Source: Phytophthora hibernalis (lineage: Eukaryota > Oomycota > Peronosporomycetes > Peronosporales > Peronosporaceae). Taken from it: DNA of 64,000 nt. The notes under the pieces are model-generated. The model had not been told where the DNA came from, did no database searches, and worked only from the letters and a program-made list of their open reading frames with translations. Numbering within the stretch: position 1 is the stretch's first letter; every line of letters begins with the position of its first letter. This document shows, in pieces, positions 31,599-43,970 of this stretch. A program made the position numbers and the translations under genes. Where the stretch lies: positions 806,001 through 870,000 of the forward strand of contig JAAKBF010000221.1 of NCBI GenBank assembly GCA_012656075.1, in the 5' to 3' direction.

Positions 31599-34058
31599 AT
31601 GGGCGGCGTATTGCGTAAGTCTCCTGCGTCTGCGGTGGTGTCCAAGGGTGTCTACGCGCCATCTTCACCCACCAACTCGCGTGTGGTGGTGCCCATCCCG
31701 TCCGACGAGCAGTTGGACCTCGAGGACGAGCTGCAGGCCAAGAGGTAGCACGACAAACTCCAGAAAGTTTAGGATAATTCTAATAATTGCGTCAATTGTT
31801 TTATTTGATGCAGAGAGGAGGAGACCGCTCAAAAGCAGAAGACCGCGGTGGCACACGTCGTAGAGAATCTCTTCGCGTACGCGCCAGTGACGGTGCAGAC
31901 GCAAAAGTATCCGAGTTCGAGCCCCAAAGCTGGTCAGGCGTACCTCTGGATCACACTTGATGAAGCGGAAATCAAGCGACGCGGAGGTGGCGCCAGTCCC
32001 GTGCGCTACCCTGTGGGTGTGGCTGTTGATTCTGATGGCAATGTGTTTGTTTCGGAAGCTGGGGTACGCCTAAGGCCAACGCAAACAGCTCGCAGATTCC
32101 ATACAAAATATCGGCGGACAGCATCATAGACTTTGCGGCGAATAAACAAGCCCCACCCGTGCTGAAACCACCGAGACTGGTGGAGGCCTTGCAAACAGAG
32201 CTAGTTGTCAAGTGGAAGAAGTCGACGGATTCGACAGTCGACCGATATGAGGTACAGTATCGACGAGCAGACAGCTTGAACGACTCCTGGGCAGGACTGG
32301 CAGTTGTCACAGCATGGAAACACGTCAGTTTGAATGGCATCAAGTGTCATACCCCTTCGAGTTCCGAGTTCGCGCGCGAAACCCGGGGGTTGGGGTGAAT
32401 ACAGTGACAAAGTGAGGTCTTCTGGACTTTGCCAGGGCCGCCAGATCTTCCTCGGCAACCTATTGCTGGCGCAGTGTCGAATACGTATGCAAGTGTCTTC
32501 TGGTTTCCGGTCGAAGCGAATGGAGCCCCACCTGTCATTTATTCTCTTGAAGTCCGTGAAAGCGGAGGTGGTCAGCAGTCTTCCTTTCTTCAGGTCTATG
32601 AAGGAACTGGAACTGGGTTTGTTGTTGGAAGGCTTTCCCCGAAAACTACTTACACGTTTCGTCTCCAGGCATCAAATGTTGTTGGAGCTACTGCATTTGT
32701 CGAGAGCAAAACAGTCAAAACCATGGCGTACGGAAACCCGAAATCGTGGAACTGACCAGCGCCGAAAAAACGGCGGCTTATGACCGCTGGGTACAGTGCT
32801 GGGACCCCAAAACAGAGCAAGTGTTTTACTTTAACAAGTTTACGAGCCAGCGTGTGACGGACGAGCCTCCAGAGCTTGCTGTCGTGCGGGAGGAGAAGGG
32901 CCTGGTCAATGTCGAAGAAACTCCTGCAATGGTTTTCAGGCGGAAGCGCTTTCGCTTCCATCGTGAGCTCCGGAAAAGCATGCAGGGTCTCAACTTGGGA
33001 AGCTCGATGAAGATTGATCTCCAGAGAGAATCCATGTTCGAAGGAACGTTGAAATACTTCCAGCCACTAACAAAAGCTGATTTGGTTGCGAAACCGAAGA
33101 TTTCCTTTGAGAACGAACCAGGTATTGACTCAGGTGGGTTGTCAAAAGATTGGTTTTTGCAAGTGTCGAAGCTTGCTACACACAAAACTCGCCGGCTTTT
33201 CAAGCTCTGTGACGACGGATTTTTCGCTGTCGAACTCATGGCGTCACAGCTCCCCAACTTTGGACAGTACTACAAATTCCTGGGCAAATTTATCGCAAAG
33301 GCGATATTTGACCGGCAAACCCTGGATTTGCCTTTTGCGATGCTGTCTACAAGCGTCTGCTGCATCAGCCTACTGGAATGGACGATTTGCGCCAAATGGA
33401 CTCGCAGTACCACAAGTCACTCGTGTGGATGCTTGAGAACGACATCGCCAACGTGATCGATGAGACGTTTAGTGTGGAGATGGAAACTGCTGAAACTGGT
33501 AATAAACCCGTAGTCGTGGACTTAAAGGAAAACGGCAGGGACATTCCAGTCACAGACGTTAACAAGCAGGAATATGTGGACCTGGTGGTGCAGTGGAGAA
33601 CGCAGTTTGGTGCTCAGGCACAAATGGATGCTTTAGTTCAGGGTTTCACGACGTTAATTCCTCTAGCAGCAATCAAGGCCTTTGACCTCACCGAACTGAA
33701 AATGTTGGTAAATGGAAAACCAACGATCGATGTGGAAGAATTGCGGTCGTGCACAGTATTCCAAGGTGGCTACGACGAACATGCACAAGTTGTGCTATGG
33801 TTGTGGCAAGCTCTGCGTGAATTCACAGCCGAACTACGTGGTGTGTTCTTGAAGTTCATGACAGGGACAAACAAGATCCCGCTCGATGGCTTCGAGCCAC
33901 CGTTGAACTTAACCAAGTCCGATCTCGACGCGCAAGCTCTGCCACGAACGCACACATGCTTCAATCAGCTCGTTCTGCCCGAATACACTAGCTACGAATT
34001 GCTCGTCGAGAAAATTACGTTTGCGATCACAAACGCGGAAGGCTTCGAGCTTTCTTAA
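31599..34058 (+). CDS. HECT-type E3 ubiquitin ligase with FnIII and WW domains
   Basis: The first exon (ATG 31599, MGGVLRKSP) ends at 31744. Intron 31745-31813 (GTAGCA...GATGCAG) joins KR to EEETAQKQK. Two fibronectin type III-like units follow (about 32150-32390, PPVLKPPRLVEAL; about 32430-32730, PGPPDLPRQPIAGAVSNTYA). Next is a WW domain (WVQCWDPKTEQVFYFN, DEPPE) and a complete HECT domain from FRRKRFRFHRELR. HECT hallmarks are ENEPGIDSGGLSKDWF, the linker MDDLRQMDSQYHKSL, and the catalytic Cys in RTHTCFNQLVLPEYTS with the usual FELS-type terminus. Several frame steps (near 32060, 32385, 32755 and 33340) mix short introns and single-base breaks. It transfers ubiquitin from E2 to substrate through the Cys; substrate unknown. 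Confidence 0.85.
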
Positions 34059-34150
34059 ACCCGAATGGCATGGATGAACGAACGCAAAAAGATGGTCGAT
34101 TAAATGTTTTACAACGATCAAGGATACGTCTGCAAAACTGCCTGTATGCC

Positions 34151-35964
34151 TTAGCTGAAGTCGATGCCCTGGGCAAGTGGAAGCTCCTTACTGTAGTTAA
34201 TGGTGCACGTCGATCGGCGCATGTACTGCTTCCACGCGTCGCTGCCTGACTCACGGCCACCACCCGTCTCCTTTTCGCCACCGAAAGCTCCGCCAATTTC
34301 GGCACCACTCGGTCCGATATTGATGTTCACGATACCGCAGTCAGATCCAAGCGGGCCCGTCCACTTGAAGATTGCAGACTGGTTCTTTGTGAACAGAGAC
34401 GACGAGAGACCTTGCGGAACAGCGTTGTTTTCTCGATCGCCTCCTCCAGAGTCTTAAACTTCAGAGCATACAGGATCGGCGCAAAGATTTCCGTCTTTTG
34501 TAGGAGAGCGCATACAATTGCCGAGTCAGTAACAGCGTATGGAGAGCAGCTTGCCAGAAGAGTACGCTTACCTGAACGATCTCAGCGTCATGGGCGATAG
34601 AAACGATGGTAGGCTCCACGAAGTGGCCGTCACCTTCGATCTTCTTGCCTCCAGTCAGAATCTACATGACACGTAATTAATTAATATTGGTGAGAACACA
34701 AACCTGGCACAGTATTCAAAGGGGAACTCACCTCGCCACCCTGCTTCTTGATGGAATCGATACCGTCGAGGTAGTTCTTCACAGCCTGGGTGTTGTGCAG
34801 CGGGCCACACAGAACACCATCCTCCAGCGGGTCGCCGATCTTTATGTTCTTGTACGCAGACACCAGACGCTGCAGGAATTCGTCATGGATATCTTCGTGG
34901 AGGAAGAGACGACGGAGCGACGTGCATCGCTGGCCAGCCGTTCCCACCGCAGAGAACAGTGTCGCACGCAGCGCCATTTCGAGGTCCGCGTCCTTGTCCA
35001 CGATCATCGCATTGTTGCCGCCGAGCTCGAGGATGGACTTGCCGAAACGGGACGACACCACCTCATTCACGTGGCGACCCACCTTCGTAGATCCCGTGAA
35101 CGAGACGAGTTCCACTTTCTTGTCGTGCAGCAGCGCCTCGCCCACTTCTGCGCCGTTTCCGCAGATCAACGACGCGATCGCTCCCGGGTGGCCGTTGCGC
35201 TCCAGCACGTCAGCGATGATCTTGGTGCACGCCACCGACGTGAGCGACAGCGACTCGGACGGCTTCCAGATCTGCGTATTGCCGCACACCAGACTCAGCG
35301 CCGCGTTCCAGAACAGCACCGCGCAGGGGAAGTTGAAGGCCGTGACGATGCCCACGTGGCCCTTGAGCGGGTTGTAGCGCTCCATCATGAAGTGACCCGG
35401 ACGCTCGGAGGGGATCACCGAGCCATTGAGCGTGCGGCTCAGTCCCACTGCAAAGTCGCAGATGTCGATGGCCTCTTGCACCTCACCGACGCCCTAGCAC
35501 AGCACAAAAACTAACGTCAGAACCCTCTTCCTGCCTTCTAGTTAGCCAAAACCCACTCACCTCCACGTAAATCTTGCCCATTTCCAGAGCGATGAGCTTG
35601 CCCAGAGCGTCCCGCTTGACGCGCAGCTCCTCTCCGATCTGACGCACGATTTCTCCGCGTTCGGGGGCGGGCAGGTCGCACCACTGGGGCTTGGCGTCGT
35701 CCATGGCGGCCACCACCTTCTGGTAGTCGGCCTTGTTGCCGACGCGGACGTTGGCGATGGGTTGGCCGTTCACGGGGCTCACGGACGTGAACGTGTCTCC
35801 GCTGCCGAACCACTGGCCGTTGTACACGCCGTGGTTCTCGTCCTGAGGCCGAGCTCTTCCAGGAACGGGAACTGCGCCAGCCGCCCAGAAGACATGCGAC
35901 GCAGTGCCAACTGCGTCAACAGGCGCGCGGACTGGGGCTGCGTTCTACGGGCGAAGCTCAGCAT
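34151..35964 (-). CDS. ALDH7: Aldehyde dehydrogenase 7 (antiquitin, alpha-aminoadipic semialdehyde dehydrogenase)
   Basis: NAD-dependent oxidation of alpha-aminoadipic semialdehyde in lysine breakdown, and of other toxic aldehydes. The ATG at 35964 gives MLSFARRTQPQSARLLTQLA, a mitochondrial-type presequence, then SSGRLAQFPFLEELGL. The family core follows: GVYNGQWFGSGDTF, TAFNFPCAVLFWNAA, SFTGSTKVGRHVNE, catalytic Glu in ILELGGNNAMIV, and catalytic Cys in AGQRCTSLRRLFLHED. The C-terminal block is GPSGAEIGGAFGGEK, and the stop is at 34151-34153. At least three introns are visible (about 35560-35496, 34730-34663 and 34570-34500). Two breaks fit missing bases: near 35850 (LGL into QDENHGVYN) and at the A4 run near 34428 (EAIEK into NNAVPQGLSS). 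Confidence 0.9.
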
Positions 35965-36351
35965 TATTGGAAGAGGGGTGCTGGTACTGGGCAAGACGAA
36001 GGCGAATTCGATTGTGTGGGTCTGGGATCTGAAGCGACGTACGTGATGAACTTCAATAGAAAGTGGTGTGGCGCACACTACCAGTCAAACAGGGACAATT
36101 AATTCTCGGAAGACAAGTAAACTAGGGTTTTGTAAGGACGTAGAAATTGATGTCATGTTTTGTTCAGGGTAAACAGTTCTGGAGGTAAGATGAACTCCTC
36201 AACGTCCCATCACGTGTTTACCATTTGACAAGCTGGGCATCCTGCTAAGTACGTCACTGCAACACAGCTGCCTGTCTGAGAGCTTGGAGCGATTTGCATG
36301 ACACTTTCAAGAGTTTATTGAGCATTTCGAGCAAACGTCTTGTCTACAGTA
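35965..36351. other. Intergenic, no gene seen
   Basis: AT-richer spacer between the ALDH7 start and the MAD1 stop, carrying the ALDH7 promoter side and the MAD1 3' end. No ORF with coding character and no repeat that I can support. Confidence 0.5.
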
Positions 36352-39316
36352 CTAATTGCCCTGGAAGGTCTGCTTCTCGAACAGGTGCAGCGTGAGCGTG
36401 GACAGGAAGGCTGGGAACGACCGACACGTCGTGAGGTATGCGAACACGCGCTGGTTGATCTGCGAGCAGAACTCGCTGTCCAGCAACTCCAGCGATCCGT
36501 TGGCCTCCATGCGCACCAGCAGCTCGTCGTCCTCGTGGTCCGCGTAGACAGAGCGCAGTCGAAGCAGCTCCATCCCGTTACTCTTTTTCAGATCCACCTT
36601 GTAGCCTGTGAGCAAGTACACGGCTTCTCGGTATTGCCGAATTTGGTCGCTAAACACCTATTCACACACAAAGGTTAAAGGCCGATTCGTGCAGCACCTA
36701 GTGAATCAGCGAATTTGCATACCTGCTTTAGGCGCTGGTTCAGCTTCTTGAGACCCTCTACAGTCTCGTAGGAAGTTGTTGTTGTAAGCTTGTCTTCGGC
36801 AGGGACACCAGCAACCTGAACCAGTCAAAATGTCGAATTAGAGATCCATCGCAAAGGTTTGCACCATCTTGCGCTACCGGTAGAAAACTTACCTCTGTGT
36901 CTTCACCTCCAGTGATCTTGTCAAGCCTAGCTCTCAGTGCCTCGTTCTCTTGGCGCAGCTTATCGACGTCGCTCGATTTAGCCTTGTTTTGAAGCAGCTC
37001 GCGCGTCGGATTCACAGCCAGATGCACGATTTTGGTTGTTTCGACGTTAAATTCTCCTCTGCCGAGACGCTTCTCATATATCGCCAGCTCCATTTCTGCC
37101 TTTTCAAGATGCTTCGTCAAATTGCCATTCTCCTCTTTTGCATCTGCCAGAACCTTCTCCAAGCGCTCGATGCGAGCCTCATACTTCTTGACAGCAGCAG
37201 GTGTTGCCATGACTTTTGGGTAGACTCCATCCCCTTGATCAGCTCTTGGGATTGCTTCAAGGATGACTCCAGAAGAGCTACACGCTTTGCTGAGAGCTCA
37301 CTAGCATCTTGGTCGTCGAGGTCCTTGCCGTACGTTTCCAGGATCTCTACAAGTTCTGTGTTTACCTTGCGCAGGTGCGTAACCACATCATTGGAACCGT
37401 TCGCCTTCTCCTGAATTTCAGCTAGCTGCATTTCAAGCTTTGCACAGTTGTTACCAGACGTGATCAGGTCGCTTTGAAGTTTCTCGCACTGTTTCTCTAG
37501 TCGCCGACGTTGAATGTCCACGTTGCTTTTTGTTCAAAGAGGATCTCGAAGGCATTCTGGCGAGCTTTGTACAACTCGATAGCCGCCGCTGCTGGTCGAC
37601 TCTTCAGATCTTCTAATGACACTCCGCCTGCAGAAAGTAGACACCCTGTTAGAACTCGCAATAAACCCGCATGCACGTTTTACCTACTCGTTGCCTCCTT
37701 TACAATCGGCTCAAAGAAGTCGAAGAACTCTTTGTTCGCCTCCTCCACAAGCATCGCGCTCTCCTAAAGAACACATTGCGTTAGACATTGCACATATTCA
37801 ACAAGTTATTACAACATACAATGCGTTTGATAGATTGGCCGTTGCGCTCTTCACTTTGCTTTAACTTTTGGGTCGTCTGGTACAACCTTTCCTGGAGGAT
37901 AGAGGATGATCTGGATGCCTCGATCAAGTCCACCAACTGCAGAGCAAAAACACATGGGTTAAAAAATCCTTTGTCACACAAACACTTCTAGTTTACTTAC
38001 CTCAGCCTTCAGCTTGCGCTCTGCTGACTGGAGTTGCATGATCTGCTCATTTAACTCCCGAACCTCACGCGCATTTTCCAGCGTTTCCTGCGCGCCAAGT
38101 AAGTTGGCCTGCGCATGCTCTGCCTCCATGCTCTTTTCCTTCAGCTGGGATTCAAGCAAACGAATCTTTGATTCAAGGATATTGTCCTCGCTCTGAGGAA
38201 CATCAAAACGAATAAATACACGAACACACAGCACCAGGCATTGCGTAGCACTAACCTGAGAAGAAGTCGATGACGAGTCTTGAGCGGCTTCAAGCTCGTC
38301 CTGGAGAAGCTGGATCTGCCATCATTACGGACAGAATGCATAGTGCCCAGTAAGAAAAGTAAGTCACTATACCAACAACACCAACCTCATTTCCAGCAAA
38401 GAAAACCCAGCATTGTACCACGCTCACCTTCATCGCAGACTGTCTCGTCAGCGTACGCTGTTGGTTGCTCAACTCAAGAGCATTTTCCTTCCACTCGTTC
38501 AGTTTGCCCTCAACCAGCTCCAGTTGCGCCTCCAATTCCACCACCCTCTTCTCCAGCAGAAGTTTCTCGGCCGAGTGATCATTCGTGACAGTTTTGAGCT
38601 CCTTCAGTGTCTCCTCCTCTTCCGTCACAGCATACTTCAGCTGACGTCGCAGTTGGTCCAGCTGCACGTCTCTCCTTGAGCGCGATCTGGTGGCGCTGCG
38701 AGTTGGTCTCCAGCTGTATCCGCAGCATCTCCACCTCCCGTTTCAGCTCCTCATTCTACCACCACAGACCAATCATCGGTCAGAATAGAGCCGCCAGACC
38801 CCAAAAGTGGGTTATAGTCTCACCTTGGACACTGCGATGCTCTCGATCTCGAGTCGCTGGCGCTTGTTCTGCCTCGCGCTCTCACTCTCTTTTGCCTGCT
38901 TCGCTGTGAAATTGCAACAGTTTACGCCCTATTAGCCCCAGTCTGCAGCCTGTGCAACTCTCCACCGCCCGCACCGTCTCTCCGCTCTTTCTCCAGCATT
39001 TGCACGCGCCCCTGAAGCTGCCGAACGTACTCAGGGGAGAAGCTGCTGCTGTTCTTTAACGGTGTGCTCATGTCGTCCAGGAAAGTGTCGCTTGATCTAC
39101 CTTTGGACTGCGCGAGAGAGTAAAAAGTCAGAATTAGTGGCGATATTTTAGCGTTAGAATCCCACTGATTTGGACGTAAGCACGCGGATTGAGAGTGAAA
39201 TACATGTATACCTGCACTGAGCTGCTGTCGTCCACGTAGAAGACATGCGACGGGTCCTTGGGGATAGGAGAGCACAGGAACGATGAAGACAGCGCCTTCC
39301 GCTTACCCTCGGCCAT
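36352..39316 (-). CDS. MAD1: Spindle-assembly checkpoint protein MAD1
   Basis: Long coiled-coil protein split over about eight to ten short exons. The first starts MAEGKRKALSSSFLCSPIPK (ATG 39316), and later exons are heptad-rich, e.g. LDQLRRQLKYAVTEEEETLK and LLESQLKEKSMEAEHAQANL. The last exon (36352-36657) is the globular Mad1 C-terminal domain: QYREAVYLLTGYKVDLKKS, LLRLRSVYADHEDDELLVRM, LELLDSEFCSQI, PAFLSTLTLHLFEKQTF. That domain and its place after a coiled coil identify the family clearly. MAD1 docks at unattached kinetochores and recruits MAD2. The MAD2-interaction segment should lie in the middle exons, where I could not pick out a clean motif. Exon borders were not all resolved. Confidence 0.85.
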
Positions 39317-39496
39317 GGGGATCGAATTTCGTTTTGGCGCTTTTAGCGCGAATTGGCGTGTACCACACTTCATATAACATTCCTAACTTGACTTTGTTCG
39401 GGCAAATGTAAAATTTCCTTAAATTGTGTCACTGAAGATACTAGACGAACCATAACGCGCATCCAATTTATACGCCCTTATTATATCTCAATCTCA

Positions 39497-41153
39497 ATGA
39501 CGTCCGAAGGCGACGTTGTCGATGTCGTGTGCGTGCGCTACGCGTGCAAATGCGGGCACGTGGCGCCCGTGAGCTCGCTCTTCTACAGCGAGACGTGTGA
39601 GAAGCTCGTGTGCCGCCTGCCCGGCTGCAGCGTGGAGGAGTTCGAGTCGTATTACTGCGGGAACTTGCTGGTGAACCTGCCGTCAAAGGAGGCCAGCATG
39701 TACCAGAACCGCTCGAGCCGCTGCTTCAGTTGCCCCACATGCGAGAACGCGCTGTCCACGGCATTCCACGAGAGTGAGCAGCGCTTCTTCTTCCTGTGCG
39801 CGCACTGTCGCTGGGACTCGCTGGGCGTGGGGCTCGCGGACGACGACCCGGACGCGCTGGTCATGACCGCCATCACGAGGGAGAGACAAGCGGCACACGA
39901 GGACGTTTTCCAGGCTCTGCACTCGCACTACTCAACGCTGTCGAGCTCTTCAGCCAATGGGGGAGCTGCTGGGCATCTGTCAGCGTCTTCTGGAGCTTCT
40001 TTCGGACGCAGCAGCTCTCTGCAACTGCTTGCAGACTCGATGAAGGAGTTGCAACGAGAACACCAGATGAAGAAGTTCAGGCTGCAGAGGATGGCGGAGA
40101 TGGGAGGGTGGAAGTACGACCAGGCACTGGCAAAAGTGGAGGAGAAGGAGAAGTGGCTGCTGGAACAGAGACGTGAACACCAGTGGCCGGAGTTGAGCAA
40201 GCAGCTTGCAGCGATATCGACGCAAGGGACTTTCTATGGAGAAGACTCGCCGGAGAAGACTCGTGAGGTGCTGGAGAAACTCTCACAGAAGCGTGACATG
40301 GGGGAGGTGTCGACCTTGCATCAACGACTGCTGAACCCGTTGGACCAGGTGCGCGAAGCGGATCGACTCTTTCCGTCTCGCCCGCTTCTGCGAGTGAAGC
40401 GCACGTGGCGTTGTGTGGAATCGATTGAGCGCGGCACTGCCGGCATTCTTGTGAAACCACAGATCAGTCCTATGAGCGGTGATAGCTCACTGCCTGTGGC
40501 TGCTTCGTGGTTTAAGAAGGCCAACTTGGCGGCCCAATATGTGCCTGTCGTCACGTTCCAGCGGGTGCCCTACCGTGTTGGAGATGGCGAAAGCCTTGAA
40601 TGTATTCTACTCGTGGAAAACCCTCTCGATGATGCTATTCGCATTACATTCCGCTCTGCTCCTGCGGCTTCAGAGGACTTCAATGAGAGCGGACATGTAC
40701 GATTGTGAACGTGTGCATGAATGAGTAGATGGCCTCACTGATTTTTATGATTGAATGTGTGCGTTGTTCAGGTTGATTTTCAAGACTGGACTCCGATTAT
40801 TGTCGGTCCGTACGAAGATCCGAATCTTGCGGATGCCTTCATCGACGATGAGCCGCCATTTGGTGCTAACGGCGATGAACACAACACGATGTTGCTCCAA
40901 GCCACCCGAAATCTCATCAAGATCAAACTTCCAGTAAGTCGAGCTGTTTGCTTCTGTTGGCGACTATTGATATTGATTTTTGTTATTGCTATTGTCTCTG
41001 TTTCATTAGCTCATTGCTAACGCGTCTACTTCAGCAACGCTTTCTGCCCGATTCATCATGGACACGGAGAAGTTTGATGAAGACGCGAATGAAGTTATCG
41101 AGAACTCGCTTTTGAGTGTCCCTGTGGTGATCACTGCACCGGTTCCACAATAA
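39497..41153 (+). CDS. DCTN4: Dynactin subunit 4 (p62)
   Basis: Part of the pointed-end complex of dynactin, the dynein cofactor. Exon 1 starts MTSEGDVVDVVCVRYACKCG and carries the p62 zinc-binding Cys pairs (CKCG, ETCEKLVC, YYCGN, CFSCPTC, CAHC), followed by a coiled-coil stretch (EKEKWLLEQRREHQWPELSK). Introns: about 40697-40770 (GTACGA...TTCAG, joining SGH to VDFQDW) and about 40934-41008 (GTAAGT...TTAG, joining KIKLP to LIANAS). The C-terminus reads PVVITAPVPQ with the stop at 41151-41153. Total length is about 470 residues, in the normal range for the family. The start is 180 bp from the divergent MAD1 gene. Confidence 0.88.
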
Positions 41154-41229
41154 TACAAAATAGGGTGTGAAGTATTCCCCAGCAACGAATCGCCACAAAT
41201 ACAAGTTGTCGCGTCTTTTCATTTTGAAA

Positions 41230-43947
41230 ATGGACTTGCCAGCGGATTTGGACGGATTGCACGCTGTTTTGAAGCGCCGGATCCGTGATCAGAGCGATAT
41301 CAATGATTGCAGCCGAGAATTCTCGTCTGAGAAAAAGGTGGCTGCACAGAGGTCAATAGCAGCACGCGTAAGATACTCTCCGTATTTTGCTTTACATGGG
41401 GGTCCTGAAAGCGGCACTGAATCCAGTTTTTCTTGAGCAGGAAATCCGGCATGTTGTCGGTCAGACAGGCTGCTTTTGCATGGACTGTCTTCTTCATCGG
41501 AGGCAAGAATGGCGAATTGGAGATGTCAACACGGCAATTGTAGGACCACGAGACCAGTGGCAACAATATACTTGGGGAACGCAGAGCGCCAGTGTCTGTA
41601 CTCGGAGGTTTCAACTATTACGACCAAGCCAACGCTGACACCATCCATAAAGGAGAAAATTCGCGTTCACGACTCCAAGGAGCGGATATGGACTATAGAA
41701 CGTGATACCAAATTCGTCGGAGTGCGTCTACTATGATAGCCATTGTAATGTCTGACAGTGTTCACATACTGATCCTTCTACATCGTAGGTTGCATCGGGC
41801 AAGTATCACACGCTGATGCTAAGCGGTAGGCGTTGTTCAATCTGTTACTTGGATCCGAACGACAGGAACTAAATACATTGTTTTCGTAGAATCTGCTACT
41901 GTATTTTCAAGCGGTGACAACAGTTACGGTGCCCTTGGGCTTGCCAATCTTGCGAGCGATGGTAAATCAGCACCATTCAAAGTGGAAACAGGACTACCGA
42001 TAGCAAAGGTCGAGGGTTGTGTGAAGATTATTGCCGCCAGTGGATTTGCATCGTTCGCCCTTGTTGGTTCGTCATACTGTTTTTCTTGAAGTGCTTAATA
42101 CCTGGACTAATACACAACCATATAGTCCTGCCAATTGCTGACTCAGCGCAGCGACCAACTTCCAAAGAAAGTCAGCAGAACCGGGGCGGCTTACTTCTAT
42201 CGAGAGAATGGCTCGCGGTCGCCTGAATTCTCTTCAAAGGGGCTCCAACGTGGAGGTTGCCATGAATGCCGCAGCCGTCAACAACCGTACGGCACCTACG
42301 TTTATTTACATTGGGTATTTATCACTAGAAAAATCTAACTATTGCACTGCCAGTTCTTTCGTGGGGTCGAGGTGATTATGGTGTACTGGGGCATGGAGAT
42401 ACAGCATCATCCGCCGTTCCTCGCGTCTTGAAGATCTTCAACTCAATGCGAGTAACTGGCGTAAGCGCTGGCTTACATCACGTGTTAGTCCTCACCGAAC
42501 TAGATGGTGTCTACGCTTTTGGTGACGGTAGCAGCGGAAAATTGGGGATGGGTACGTGTTTCTGTATATTTCCATATTAGTTTACCTAACTGTTTTGCTT
42601 AGGTGATACCAATCCTCGTTTATCCCCACAAAAATTTCTAGCCTAGATGGGCTAAACGTGGTGAACGTTTCAGCCGGCGATGATCACTCTGTTATTATGA
42701 CAGGAGAAACATTCTTCAATCGACAAGTGTACTCATGGGGTCTTGGAAAGAACGGGTACGCGTTTGTGATATGTTTTCATAAGAATGAATGTGCATGTGA
42801 TAAAATTAACACCTTTCGTGACAGACGGCTCGGTCACAACGACGAGTTCAACCGACTAAAACCGACGCGAGTTAATTTTTTCGAGGGCGGGTAGGTTGGT
42901 TCTGTGTGGTACCGGTATTACGAAGGTTGGGAAAACTAACAGGAATACTGCAGAAAGTTATAACTGTTGTCGCTGGAGGAGCTCACAATTTGGCAACCTC
43001 AGGTACGACAATAGCGTAACCATGTTCAATTTTGCGGCTGATCACATACATTTTGTTTCCTTATGAGATAGAAATGCCTCACGGTGTGTGTGTTTGGTCA
43101 TGGGGGCTGGTAGTTACGGACAGCTCGGTACGCTATTATACCTGCTGAAGCATTGCTTTCGTTGTACTGAGATGTTGACATATCTGTAGGTCATCGCGAC
43201 ACGTGGGATGCATTAGTTCCAAAATCTGTAGATGAAATCCGGCCTGAAGCTATCCGATTTATTGATGCTGGGCAAAGACATTCGTTGGCGATTTCTGACT
43301 CAAAACAGCTTTGGCTGTGGGGCCAAGGAATTCATGGTGACTACGATGTGCCCGATCCAGATGCATCCAGCACCTCCATTTTGTATCCAACCAAGGTAAC
43401 TGTAGAGAGTGTAACGAGTTAAAGCTCACGACTGACTCGACGGTGCAATTTTGTAGATTGATTTGCCCAAGTTGTCGCTAATCAGCGCGCGTGCAGGTAG
43501 AGGACGGACATTTGTTTGGGGCGATCGAGGTGGGTCCGCAAGACCTTAAGCTGAGTTCGATTGAACAGTGTTCAATGAACACTAACACAACTTAAATCTT
43601 TTATAGCAATCGAACGAGAGAAGCATAGAGCATTTGGAGGGAGTGCAGGTAAATACGCAGACTTCATGTGTGCTATATGGTATTCTCTCGCTAACGGCGT
43701 TGAAATTTTGGGAGCAGCTCAGAGTATGTGCCGCTCGTTACCGGAGTATGAAAGCTTGACATCCGACAGTTTTCGAATTGTATACCGGTGTGGGCCATGC
43801 CAGCTCGATACGGTCTGTGTTGGATGTGCTCACCACTGCCACATTCAACACTGTTTAGAGCTGCGATACACAATGAGGGACACGCTGAGCAGACACTGCG
43901 ATTGTTTCTCCAGTTCGAAGAAATGTGTATTCACAGACGAAGAGTAA
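41230..43947 (+). CDS. RCC1-repeat protein with C-terminal UBR-type zinc finger
   Basis: Many small exons. The N-terminus starts MDLPADLDGLHAVLKRRIRD; a region around 41350-41600 is unclear between frames. Then come five to six RCC1 beta-propeller repeats: FSSGDNSYGALGLANLAS, GDYGVLGHGDTASS, VYAFGDGSSGKLGMGD, VYSWGLGKNG with RLGHNDEFNRLKP, SYGQLGHRDTWDAL, and a degenerate LWLWGQGIHGDYDV. Introns of about 60-80 bp fall between or within repeats (for example 41828-41889). The last exon has a Cys/His cluster, YRCGPCQLDTVCVGCAHHCH, then DTLSRHCDC and CVFTDEE, typical of a UBR box. UBR boxes read N-degrons. RCC1 propellers act as GEFs or as interaction platforms. The stop lies 23 bp from the stop of the convergent MSH4 gene. 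Confidence 0.8.
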
Positions 43948-43970
43948 TGACGTGATGAAGTCAGCAAAAT

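Noticed and set aside
34687..35514. 275-codon plus-strand ORF opposite ALDH7
   Set aside because: Arg/His-rich translation of the antisense strand; the minus strand holds the ALDH7 active site.
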